Source: an uncultured Chryseolinea sp.
Lineage (GTDB): Bacteria; Bacteroidota; Bacteroidia; Cytophagales; Cyclobacteriaceae
Length of the DNA: 9,934 nt
Direction of reading: 5' to 3'
Assembly: GCA_946478915.1 (NCBI GenBank)
Contig: CAMLER010000140.1
Span: 1-9,934 of the forward strand
The number at the start of each line of letters is the position of its first letter. The stretch's first letter is position 1. The position numbers were made by a program, and so were the translations under genes. Shown piece by piece: positions 1-6,016 of the stretch. The notes under the pieces were generated by a model that did no database searches, was not told the DNA's origin, and was given only the letters and a program-made list of their open reading frames with translations.

Positions 1-287
1 AAGGTAGTGGCGCTATCGTCTGAATCAGCAATTCGGAAACCACGAGATTTCCTTCCATATCCTCTGCTTAGGGTCGCCAAGCGATATTGAGGTTGTAACA
101 ATCGGATAAGGTATTCGATCATCGGCGTTTTGCCGGTTCCTCCTACAGAAAGGTTCCCAACGCTGATGACAGGAATTTCGAAACGCACGGATGGTTTCAG
201 ACCCTGATCGTACATCCGGTTCCTTAGCTCGGTAACCACATAATAGATAAATGAAAAAGGAAACAGTAATATCCTCAGTAAAGTCAT
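1..287 (-). CDS. lpxK: Tetraacyldisaccharide 4'-kinase (lipid A 4'-kinase), 5' part only
   Basis: Only the first 95 codons are present; the gene runs off the left edge. LpxK phosphorylates the 4' position of the tetraacyl-disaccharide lipid A precursor with ATP at the inner face of the cytoplasmic membrane. Read from the ATG at 287-285, the protein has a hydrophobic N-terminal segment (about residues 3-18), then a basic stretch. A Walker A loop follows at residues 44-54 (GNLSVGGTGKT), and after it LATLSRGYGRKSRGF, all typical of the LpxK N-terminus. An AAGG-like ribosome site (about 294-297) precedes the ATG. The gene is divergent from the Nif3 gene across a 59-bp spacer. A longer open frame on the same strand (25-294) is an out-of-phase shadow. 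The family call is firm; completeness of the rest cannot be judged. Confidence 0.93.
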   Translation of the reverse strand, partial: MTLLRILLFPFSFIYYVVTELRNRMYDQGLKPSVRFEIPVISVGNLSVGGTGKTPMIEYLIRLLQPQYRLATLSRGYGRKSRGFRIADSDDSATT

Positions 288-294
288 GATACAC

Positions 295-327
295 CTTGAA
301 CCTTAACTTTCAAGCTCTATCTTGAGC
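295..327. promoter_or_regulatory. Overlapping inverted repeats in the lpxK/nif3 divergent spacer
   Basis: The 59-bp spacer between the two divergent genes carries three CTTGA-type half-sites: CTTGAA at 295-300, its exact reverse complement TTCAAG at 309-314, and CTTGAG at 321-326. The first two can form a 6-bp stem with an 8-base loop. The second can instead pair with the third, and GCTC/GAGC (314-317/324-327) is a further small stem. The arrangement could be an operator for either gene, but no regulator is known from the sequence and no good -7/-33 promoter pair is visible here. It may be chance. Confidence 0.25.
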
Positions 328-346
328 ATTGAAATTGCAGGAATTC

Positions 347-1426
347 ATGGACGCAAGTATAAAAATAAAAGACGTAACCCGATATCTGGAGGAGTGGGCG
401 CCGCTCAGCTATCAGGAATCTTACGACAACGCGGGGCTCATTACAGGTGATCAAAATGATAAAGTAAAAGGACTACTGGTGTCGCTCGACTGTACCGAAG
501 CCGTGGTAGATGAGGCGATCAAAGAGGGTTGCAATCTTATTGTCGCCCATCATCCTATTGTATTCAAAGGCCTGCGGAAACTGACAGGAAGCAATTATGT
601 CGAGCGCACTGTTATCAAGGCAATCAGAAACGATATTTCCATTTACGCAATTCATACCAATCTGGACAATGTTCACACGGGTGTCAACCGAATGATCTGC
701 GAAAAAATCGGCTTAAAGAATCTCAAGGTCCTTTCTCCCAAAACCGATACACTCAATAAGCTTGTCACGTTTATTCCAAGAGAGAACGCAGCACAGGTGA
801 CCGATGCGCTTTATGAGGCCGGTGCGGGGCAGGTCGGTGAAGGTGTTGGTACGTTTATGCCGACTGAATCAACCTCGCCCTATATCGGGGAACATGAAAA
901 GCAGACGTATGTTAACGAAACCCGGGTTGAGGTGATCTTTCCCGGGCACCTAAAAAATAAAATACTTGGCGCGCTGAAGGCGTCTCATCCATATGAAGAG
1001 GTGGCTTATTATCTTCTCCCGTTGCTCAATGAGAATCAGTACGTTGGGTCGGGAATGATCGGAGACCTTGAAGTTTCTGAGGAACCTTTGCAGTTCCTTA
1101 ATAGTTTAAAGAACAAGATGAATTTGAGCGTTATCCGTCACACCGCTCCCGTCCCCAAAAACATTCAAAAAATTGCCGTTTGCGGCGGTGCTGGCAGCTT
1201 TCTGTTGCCTAATGCCATACAGGCGGGGGCAGATGCCTTTGTTACAGCGGACCTGAAGTATCACGAGTTTTTCGATGCCGATAACAGGATCTTGATTGCC
1301 GACATCGGGCACTATGAAAGCGAGGTTTTTACCAAAGATCTTTTAATGCAGGTTTTAACGAAAAAATTTCATACTTTTGCGATCATTTTTTCAAAAACCC
1401 GAACAAATCCAATAAGCTATATATAA
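347..1426 (+). CDS. Nif3-like dinuclear metal center protein (YqfO/YbgI family)
   Basis: This 359-aa protein belongs to the Nif3/DUF34 family, which binds two metal ions in a toroidal oligomer. The in vivo reaction is not settled, and GTP cyclohydrolase I type 2 is a frequent but doubtful label. Metal-ligand motifs are visible: HHP at residues 68-70, HTNLDN at 103-108 (D107 as ligand) and GHYESE at 321-326 (H322 and E326). The N-terminal SYDNAGL (25-31) is also typical. The length matches the long form with a PII/CutA-like domain inserted between the two Nif3 halves (roughly residues 125-230). I chose the ATG at 347, preceded by AGGA four bases upstream (339-342), over an in-frame TTG at 329. 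Three bases separate its stop from the next ATG, which suggests co-transcription and translational coupling with the coiled-coil protein. Confidence 0.93.
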   Translation: MDASIKIKDVTRYLEEWAPLSYQESYDNAGLITGDQNDKVKGLLVSLDCTEAVVDEAIKEGCNLIVAHHPIVFKGLRKLTGSNYVERTVIKAIRNDISIYAIHTNLDNVHTGVNRMICEKIGLKNLKVLSPKTDTLNKLVTFIPRENAAQVTDALYEAGAGQVGEGVGTFMPTESTSPYIGEHEKQTYVNETRVEVIFPGHLKNKILGALKASHPYEEVAYYLLPLLNENQYVGSGMIGDLEVSEEPLQFLNSLKNKMNLSVIRHTAPVPKNIQKIAVCGGAGSFLLPNAIQAGADAFVTADLKYHEFFDADNRILIADIGHYESEVFTKDLLMQVLTKKFHTFAIIFSKTRTNPISYI

Positions 1427-1429
1427 CGA

Positions 1430-2233
1430 ATGGAAAATCAATCAGTTGCACAGAAGCTCGAGGCACTAGTAAAATTACAGTTCATCGACACAAAGCTGGA
1501 CGAACTAAAAAAGCTGAGAGGCGACCTTCCCGATGAGGTTCAGGATCTGGAAGATGAAATTGAGGGGTATAAGACAAGGCAAACAAGACACGAGGCAGAT
1601 CAAAAGGAAATAGAAGAAGCAATAAAAAAGCACAAAGAAGGGATCAAGGAGGCTGAAAAATTAATCAAGAAATACACCGAGCAACAAAAAAACGTTAGGA
1701 ACAACCGCGAATTCGACGCCATCACCAAAGAAATCGAACTTCAGGAGCTTGAAATCCAGATCTGCGAAAAAAAGATAAAAGAAGGAAAAGACAGCATTAC
1801 CGCCAAGAAAGACGACATCGATAAGATCAACAATCAGATCAAGGAAAGAGGCGACCACCTCGAAACAAAGAAAAAAGAACTCGACGGCATCCTTGCCGAA
1901 AGTCACGAAGAGGAAAAAAGACTGTTAGCTGAAAGAGACAAAGCCACCAAAAAGATCGAAGACAAACTCCTTAAGTATTACGAAAGATTGCGCAAGAGTC
2001 TGACCAATGGATTGGCCGTCGTTCGTGTTGTCCGCGGAGCAGCTGAAGGTTGTAACATCGTAATCCCTCCGCAGAAAATTGCTGAGATCAGGGAGAAAAA
2101 GAAGATTGTTATTGACGAGCATTCGGGCCGTATCCTGGCGGATGTCGACATGGATTCCCTGGATGAAGGCGACAAACCTAAGAGTGCAAAAGTTGTCGCA
2201 GCTCCGGCGACCAGAAGAAAAAAAGTTGAATAA
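1430..2233 (+). CDS. Coiled-coil protein with degenerate C4-type zinc-ribbon domain
   Basis: This 267-aa protein matches the Bacteroidota form of the zf-RING_7 / C4-type zinc-ribbon family, thought to act on nucleic acids or as a scaffold; no reaction is established. Residues about 10-190 are a long, highly charged, Lys/Glu-rich coiled coil with the family hallmark NNREFDA (91-97). The C-terminal domain keeps the fold markers NGLAVV (193-198), IPPQ (212-215) and SGRIL (232-236). The expected CxxC pairs, however, are replaced: the first knuckle reads AEGC (205-208) and the second DEHS (229-232). Only Cys208 remains, so zinc binding is doubtful. A Lys/Arg/Ala-rich tail follows. The gene starts three bases after the Nif3 stop, and its last eight bases overlap the proposed start of the TPR gene. 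Confidence 0.88.
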   Translation: MENQSVAQKLEALVKLQFIDTKLDELKKLRGDLPDEVQDLEDEIEGYKTRQTRHEADQKEIEEAIKKHKEGIKEAEKLIKKYTEQQKNVRNNREFDAITKEIELQELEIQICEKKIKEGKDSITAKKDDIDKINNQIKERGDHLETKKKELDGILAESHEEEKRLLAERDKATKKIEDKLLKYYERLRKSLTNGLAVVRVVRGAAEGCNIVIPPQKIAEIREKKKIVIDEHSGRILADVDMDSLDEGDKPKSAKVVAAPATRRKKVE

Positions 2234-3704
2234 TCGTTTTACCCGCTATATAAAAAAGGCAGCCGTTTTGGTCTGCCTTTTTTTGTTGCTTTCGATTGCC
2301 ACAATATCGGCTGAAGATCCACGATGGACGTTTGATGAAATTACGGAACTAGCTTACACGCATGCACTCAACTTAGATTTTGACCGGGTTCATCAATTGA
2401 TTCCCACTCCCACCACGCCGCAGCATCACTATGTTGTTTCCCTTGCGGAGACCCTCGAGTTGCTGATTAATGAGGACGCAGAGAAATTTTCAGATTACGA
2501 GGAGCTATTCAACAGCCGGCTTGAGCGGAAAACAAAACTTAATTCACCCGAGGATTTACTATTACAAGCAGAAATCCGAACGCAATGGGCTTTCGTCTAC
2601 CTGAAGTTCGGACACGAATTCGACGGTGCATTACACCTTCGGCAAGCCTACATGACTGTCCAGCTAATTAAAGAACGCTTCCCACGCTTTCAGCTGGTAG
2701 ATAAAACATCCGGACTATTAAACGTGGTGATCGGTTCGGTACCTCAAAAATATAATTGGGTGCTTAGTCTCCTTAGCATCGAAGGTTCAACTGCTACCGG
2801 TCTGGAAGAGTTAGGTCGCGTGAAAGGAATTTTTGCTTTTGAAGCAAAAGTGATCCACGCGTTAATACAGGGATTCCTGCTACAACAGCCATCTGACGGA
2901 TTGGAAAAGATCGAAGAGGTATTGCGCGAACAACCAACGAACAGGCTAGCGCTCTTTTTGGGAAGTGCATTGGCACGGAAAAACAGGCAAAGCGATGATG
3001 CCCTCAAAATGCTTGAAAGTCTTGACAATCTGCCCGAGGGTGTATCGCTGCATCTGGCACATTACCTTAGAGGCGAACTATATTTGTACAAGGGAAAATA
3101 CCTCGAGGCAATTTCTTCATACCGATGGTTCATTAATAACTATCGCGGACAAAATGGGATAAAGGATGCCTACTATAAGATAGGACTATGCTATTGGCTC
3201 AATGGAAACGCCAACGATGCGCATGCGTCCTTTAAAGTAGCCAGGACCGTAGGAAGAGACGCTTCGGAAGCCGACAAGTACGCCGCCAGAAGCCTCGCGG
3301 AACCTGAGCTTCCGCATGTGATGCTGACCCGGGCCAGGTATGCAACGGATGGTGGATATTACGAGCGAGCCCGGGCAATATTCGATTCCATACAAGACTC
3401 AGACATTCCCACAGACCGTGATCGGGCGGAATACTTTTACAGGAAAGCACGGCTTGCGCATTATACGAATGACATTACCTCGGCGAAAGAGCTTTATCTC
3501 AAAAGTATTGAAATTACCGGTGATCAGCCATGGTATTTCGCTCCTAACTCATGTCTTCAACTGGGTTATATCGCTCTGGATGAGGGCGAAGAAATCGCAG
3601 CAAAAAATTATTTCAACAAAGCACTCACGTATAACAAGCATGAGTATAAGAACAGTATCGATAGCAAAGCAAAGTCCGCACTTGATCAGATAAAGCGCAA
3701 ATGA
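2226..3704 (+). CDS. Exported tetratricopeptide-repeat protein of unknown role
   Basis: The protein is 492 aa if it starts at the TTG at 2226. That codon gives a clean signal peptide: basic NNRFTRYIKK, hydrophobic residues 12-28, and a likely cleavage after ISA (27-29). The frame stays open upstream to 2079, but that part is the wrong frame of the preceding gene, and no ATG occurs in frame near the signal peptide. The mature part is alpha-helical with TPR-like helix pairs, clearest in the C-terminal half. Examples are a helix pair around LRGELYLYKGKYLEAISSY, another around YYKIGLCYWLNGNANDAHAS, YYERARAIFDSI, and LQLGYIALDEGEEIAAKNYF near the end. It is therefore probably a periplasmic or outer-membrane-associated scaffold. 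I recognise no catalytic motif. Its 3' end overlaps the convergent phosphatase gene by 19 bp. A terminator-like hairpin lies in the signal-peptide codons. Confidence 0.85.
   Translation: MNNRFTRYIKKAAVLVCLFLLLSIATISAEDPRWTFDEITELAYTHALNLDFDRVHQLIPTPTTPQHHYVVSLAETLELLINEDAEKFSDYEELFNSRLERKTKLNSPEDLLLQAEIRTQWAFVYLKFGHEFDGALHLRQAYMTVQLIKERFPRFQLVDKTSGLLNVVIGSVPQKYNWVLSLLSIEGSTATGLEELGRVKGIFAFEAKVIHALIQGFLLQQPSDGLEKIEEVLREQPTNRLALFLGSALARKNRQSDDALKMLESLDNLPEGVSLHLAHYLRGELYLYKGKYLEAISSYRWFINNYRGQNGIKDAYYKIGLCYWLNGNANDAHASFKVARTVGRDASEADKYAARSLAEPELPHVMLTRARYATDGGYYERARAIFDSIQDSDIPTDRDRAEYFYRKARLAHYTNDITSAKELYLKSIEITGDQPWYFAPNSCLQLGYIALDEGEEIAAKNYFNKALTYNKHEYKNSIDSKAKSALDQIKRK
2252..2284 (+). terminator. 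Terminator-like hairpin inside the TPR gene's signal-peptide codons
   Basis: AAAAAAGGCAG (2252-2262) and CTGCCTTTTTT (2273-2283) are perfect complements, giving an 11-bp stem with a GGCAG/CTGCC core and a 10-base loop. The T-run continues to 2284. This has the full layout of a Rho-independent terminator, 19 bases after the stop of the coiled-coil gene. It lies within codons about 10-20 of the TPR gene, where it encodes KKAAVLVCLFLL. It may end part of the nif3-zinc-ribbon transcript, with ribosomes on the TPR gene preventing its formation. The A and T tracts partly follow from Lys and Leu/Phe codons of a signal peptide, but the GC core complementarity is not required by coding. Confidence 0.55.
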
Positions 3705-4306
3705 GAAACGTCGTTGTGTAATTCTATGGTAAACTTTCCGGCCGTATAATCCAACAAATAGAGACAAAGGTTTTCGTGCTCGAACATGTCCATTGACTTC
3801 AATGGGTAATCGAGAAGAATACAGAGCAAAATACGGATAGCGCGACCGTGCATACAAATCAGGACGGTTTTTTCTTCTGTTCTGCTCATGATGTAATCAA
3901 CAACCGGTTTCATTCTCCTGACAACGTCATCGGGGCTTTCTCCCTCTTCAATTTTCAGCGAAGTGTTTCCAAGTTGCCACTGCTTGAGCATGTAGTGGTA
4001 ATACTGATCTTCTTCCGGCGTGATCTTAAAACCTTCTTTGTTTCCCCAACTGATCTCATTTAGGCCAGCAAAAGACTCACTGGGAATACCAAGATCTAAA
4101 AAGCTTTTTACAGTCTCAGTTGTTCGCTTCAGCGTGGAGGTATAGATTTTATCGAACTCAACATGCTTATAGTGCTCGAAAAATGCTTTTGCCTGCGCAA
4201 TTCCTCGTTCATTCAGGCTGCTATCCACACCGCTCCCCTGCACAATGTTCTTCAGGTTAAAATCGGTTTGCCCGTGACGAACGATGTAGATTTTTTTGCT
4301 GTTCAA
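3686..4306 (-). CDS. Histidine phosphatase family protein (phosphoglycerate-mutase-like)
   Basis: This is a 206-aa protein if it starts at the TTG at 4306-4304. The branch-1 histidine phosphatase signature RHG (residues 10-12, nucleophile H11) lies near the N-terminus, followed by QTDFN and a conserved NERG (32-35). Further on are TSTLKRTTET (56-65, R61), LNEISWG (82-88, acid E84) and the second catalytic MHGRAIR (152-158, H153). The fold is clear but the substrate is not: phosphoglycerate mutase, alpha-ribazole phosphatase and small-molecule phosphatase remain possible. An ATG at 4378 is in frame and would add 24 residues with no family resemblance. A TAnnTTTG element lies between the two starts, so I prefer the TTG. 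The gene is divergent from the menaquinone genes and overlaps the TPR gene tail to tail. Confidence 0.88.
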   Translation of the reverse strand: MNSKKIYIVRHGQTDFNLKNIVQGSGVDSSLNERGIAQAKAFFEHYKHVEFDKIYTSTLKRTTETVKSFLDLGIPSESFAGLNEISWGNKEGFKITPEEDQYYHYMLKQWQLGNTSLKIEEGESPDDVVRRMKPVVDYIMSRTEEKTVLICMHGRAIRILLCILLDYPLKSMDMFEHENLCLYLLDYTAGKFTIELHNDVSHLRFI

Positions 4307-4313
4307 TTTTCGA

Positions 4314-4321
4314 TAATTTTG
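4314..4321 (+). promoter_or_regulatory. Putative -7 element for the menaquinone operon
   Basis: TAATTTTG fits the Bacteroidota -7 consensus TAnnTTTG. A TTG (4296-4298) lies 15 bases upstream as a possible -33 element, a little closer than the usual 17-23. Transcription would begin near 4328 and give a leader of about 50 bases before the menI ATG at 4377. In an AT-rich gap such an octamer can arise by chance. Confidence 0.4.
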
Positions 4322-4325
4322 GGCG

Positions 4326-4333
4326 CAAAAATA
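4326..4333 (-). promoter_or_regulatory. Putative -7 element for the histidine phosphatase gene
   Basis: On the minus strand 4333-4326 reads TATTTTTG, which fits TAnnTTTG exactly. It lies four bases from the plus-strand element at 4314-4321, so the two would be back to back. Transcription would start about 10 bases before the TTG at 4306, too late to include the ATG at 4378. No convincing -33 TTG is seen at the expected distance. Confidence 0.35.
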
Positions 4334-4376
4334 AGGAATTACTATAGAGTCCGATGGTGTAAACGACAAATAGTTC

Positions 4377-4802
4377 ATGGGAATTTTTCAGCAAAACATA
4401 ACACTGGCTGCACTTAATGCGATGTCAAATAATACCCTTGCGGGAATGCTTGGCATTGAGTTTACGGAATTGGGCGAGGATTTTATTGTCGCGCGTATGC
4501 CTGTAGATGAAAGAACGCGTCAACCCCTGGGACTTTTGCACGGTGGCGCATCAGTTGCATTGGCTGAAACGTTGGGCAGTGTGGCTGCAACCTTATGCTT
4601 AGACGATTCGCGATTTTGTGTCGGTCTTGAGATCAATGCAAATCACATAAGATCCATCCGCAACGGGTTTGTTACGGGTCGAACCCAGCCTGTACATATT
4701 GGAAAACAAACACATGTCTGGGAAATACGGATAACAAATGAGTCAAATGAACTTATCTGTATTAGCAGAATCACTATGGCGATACTGGAAAAAAAGAAAT
4801 AG
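4377..4802 (+). CDS. menI: Hotdog-fold 1,4-dihydroxy-2-naphthoyl-CoA (DHNA-CoA) thioesterase
   Basis: This 141-aa single hotdog-domain protein hydrolyses DHNA-CoA to 1,4-dihydroxy-2-naphthoate, the step after MenB and before prenylation. The family core QPLGLLHGGASVALAE is present at residues 49-64. It aligns with the E. coli MenI/YdiI active site: Q49, H55 and the catalytic glutamate E64 correspond to Q48, H54 and E63. GRTQPVHIGKQTHVWEI (101-117) is the usual second conserved strand. Paralogues such as PaaI share the fold, so the sequence alone would allow another acyl-CoA. Its place at the head of menF-menD-menB settles the assignment in favour of MenI. No good Shine-Dalgarno is seen before the ATG. 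Its stop overlaps the AGGGA ribosome site of menF. Confidence 0.88.
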   Translation: MGIFQQNITLAALNAMSNNTLAGMLGIEFTELGEDFIVARMPVDERTRQPLGLLHGGASVALAETLGSVAATLCLDDSRFCVGLEINANHIRSIRNGFVTGRTQPVHIGKQTHVWEIRITNESNELICISRITMAILEKKK

Positions 4803-4808
4803 GGATCT

Positions 4809-6002
4809 ATGGGTACATCGACTTCTGTTTCCAATCCGGTACTGACTGAAACTGAATTTTTTTACGCACTAATCAACTACGCAGTAAAAAATAAACACGC
4901 CGTGGCAATATGGAGATTGCCAAACGATGGTGTAACGCGTTTGATCCTATCGAAAAATCCAAGGCGGCTGGCTTCGGGCGCACCCTTTGAAGATCTTGAA
5001 GCGGGCTTCTTATTCGCGCCTTTTGAAGCATCGGCAGACCGAATATTTCTCAGCGCCGATCTTGCGCTTTCCTTTTCGAATGGCAGTCTTGATCAATCTT
5101 CAGCAGATGATAAGGATTTGTCTGACAAACTTTTTGATAATGTTGATTTTTCAAGGACGGCAGTCGAGAAATTGCATATAGGTAAACCGTTACGAGAAAA
5201 TTCTCTTACTACCGATCACTTCCTGGATCTGGTTAACCGGGCCGTCAGTGAAATCGACCGGAAAGCGTTTGAAAAAGTCGTTCTTTCCAGAACGAAAACT
5301 ATCGAGCGAAGTGCCACATTCGACGTTGTAAACGTATTTCAAAGATTGTGTGCTCTCTACAGCAATGCATTGATAACATTTGTAACCTTACCTAATGAAG
5401 GGACCTGGTTGGGTGCATCACCTGAGCTTTTGGTTTCTGTTCAGGATAAAAGGATCTTCAGGACCACCGCCCTGGCCGGCACGCAGGCGTATAGCGAAGG
5501 CGTTAATATCAAGTCAGTGGCATGGACTCAAAAAGATATTGAAGAACAGGCGCTCGTTGAGCGTTACATCATCAGCTGTTTCAAGAAAATCCGTCTTCGG
5601 GAGTACGACGAGCACGGTCCTCGAACGGTTGTCGCTGGCAACCTGATCCATCTTAAGTCAGACTTCACCGTAGACATGAAGGCAACAAATTTCCCAACGT
5701 TGGGATCCGTGATGCTTCAACTCCTGCATCCTACCTCGGCCGTCTGCGGCCAGCCCCTTGACACAGCGCTCGAATTCATTCGCAAGAATGAAAACTACGA
5801 TCGTCAATTTTACTCCGGATACCTTGGGCCGGTGAACTTCGAAAACCGAACTGATATATTCGTAAACTTACGGTGCCTCCAGGTTATGCCGGAAAAACTA
5901 ATCCTGTACGCGGGGGCTGGCATTACCCAGGATTCTATCCCTGAAAAGGAATGGGACGAAACGGAGTTGAAGTTTCACACCTTACTTAAGGTCATTAAAT
6001 AA
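4809..6002 (+). CDS. menF: Isochorismate synthase
   Basis: This 397-aa chorismate-binding enzyme converts chorismate to isochorismate, the committed first step to menaquinone. The N-terminal 130 residues are the variable part. The catalytic half shows FEKVVLSR (154-161) with the general-base lysine K156, and GASPELLV (202-209) with the general-acid glutamate E206. ALAGT (221-225) is followed by the acidic KDIEEQALVERYI (242-254) and HPTSAVCG (307-314). The C-terminal GAGITQDSIPEKEWDETELK (369-388) completes the Mg-binding set. Anthranilate and aminodeoxychorismate synthases share the fold, but this block and the neighbours point to isochorismate synthase. AGGGA (4801-4805) sits four bases before the ATG and overlaps the menI stop. 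menD begins 14 bases downstream. Confidence 0.93.
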   Translation: MGTSTSVSNPVLTETEFFYALINYAVKNKHAVAIWRLPNDGVTRLILSKNPRRLASGAPFEDLEAGFLFAPFEASADRIFLSADLALSFSNGSLDQSSADDKDLSDKLFDNVDFSRTAVEKLHIGKPLRENSLTTDHFLDLVNRAVSEIDRKAFEKVVLSRTKTIERSATFDVVNVFQRLCALYSNALITFVTLPNEGTWLGASPELLVSVQDKRIFRTTALAGTQAYSEGVNIKSVAWTQKDIEEQALVERYIISCFKKIRLREYDEHGPRTVVAGNLIHLKSDFTVDMKATNFPTLGSVMLQLLHPTSAVCGQPLDTALEFIRKNENYDRQFYSGYLGPVNFENRTDIFVNLRCLQVMPEKLILYAGAGITQDSIPEKEWDETELKFHTLLKVIK

Positions 6003-6016
6003 CCATCAGGTTGAGC

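Noticed and set aside
25..294. Open frame on the minus strand giving an 89-aa protein
   Set aside because: It is a frame-shifted shadow of lpxK; the neighbouring frame from 287 gives the LpxK N-terminus with its P-loop.
1661..1906. Minus-strand open frame rich in Phe/Leu (possible membrane peptide)
   Set aside because: It is the complement of the Lys/Glu-rich coiled coil; the hydrophobic look is a by-product of AAA/GAA codons.
2079..2225. N-terminal extension of the TPR protein from an ATG at 2079
   Set aside because: It is the wrong frame of the coiled-coil gene and would put about 50 residues before a clear signal peptide.
4307..4378. Longer phosphatase start at the ATG at 4378, back to back with menI (shared CATG)
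   Set aside because: The extra 24 residues do not resemble the family, whose RHG motif normally lies about 10 residues from the start, and a -7-like promoter element falls inside them.
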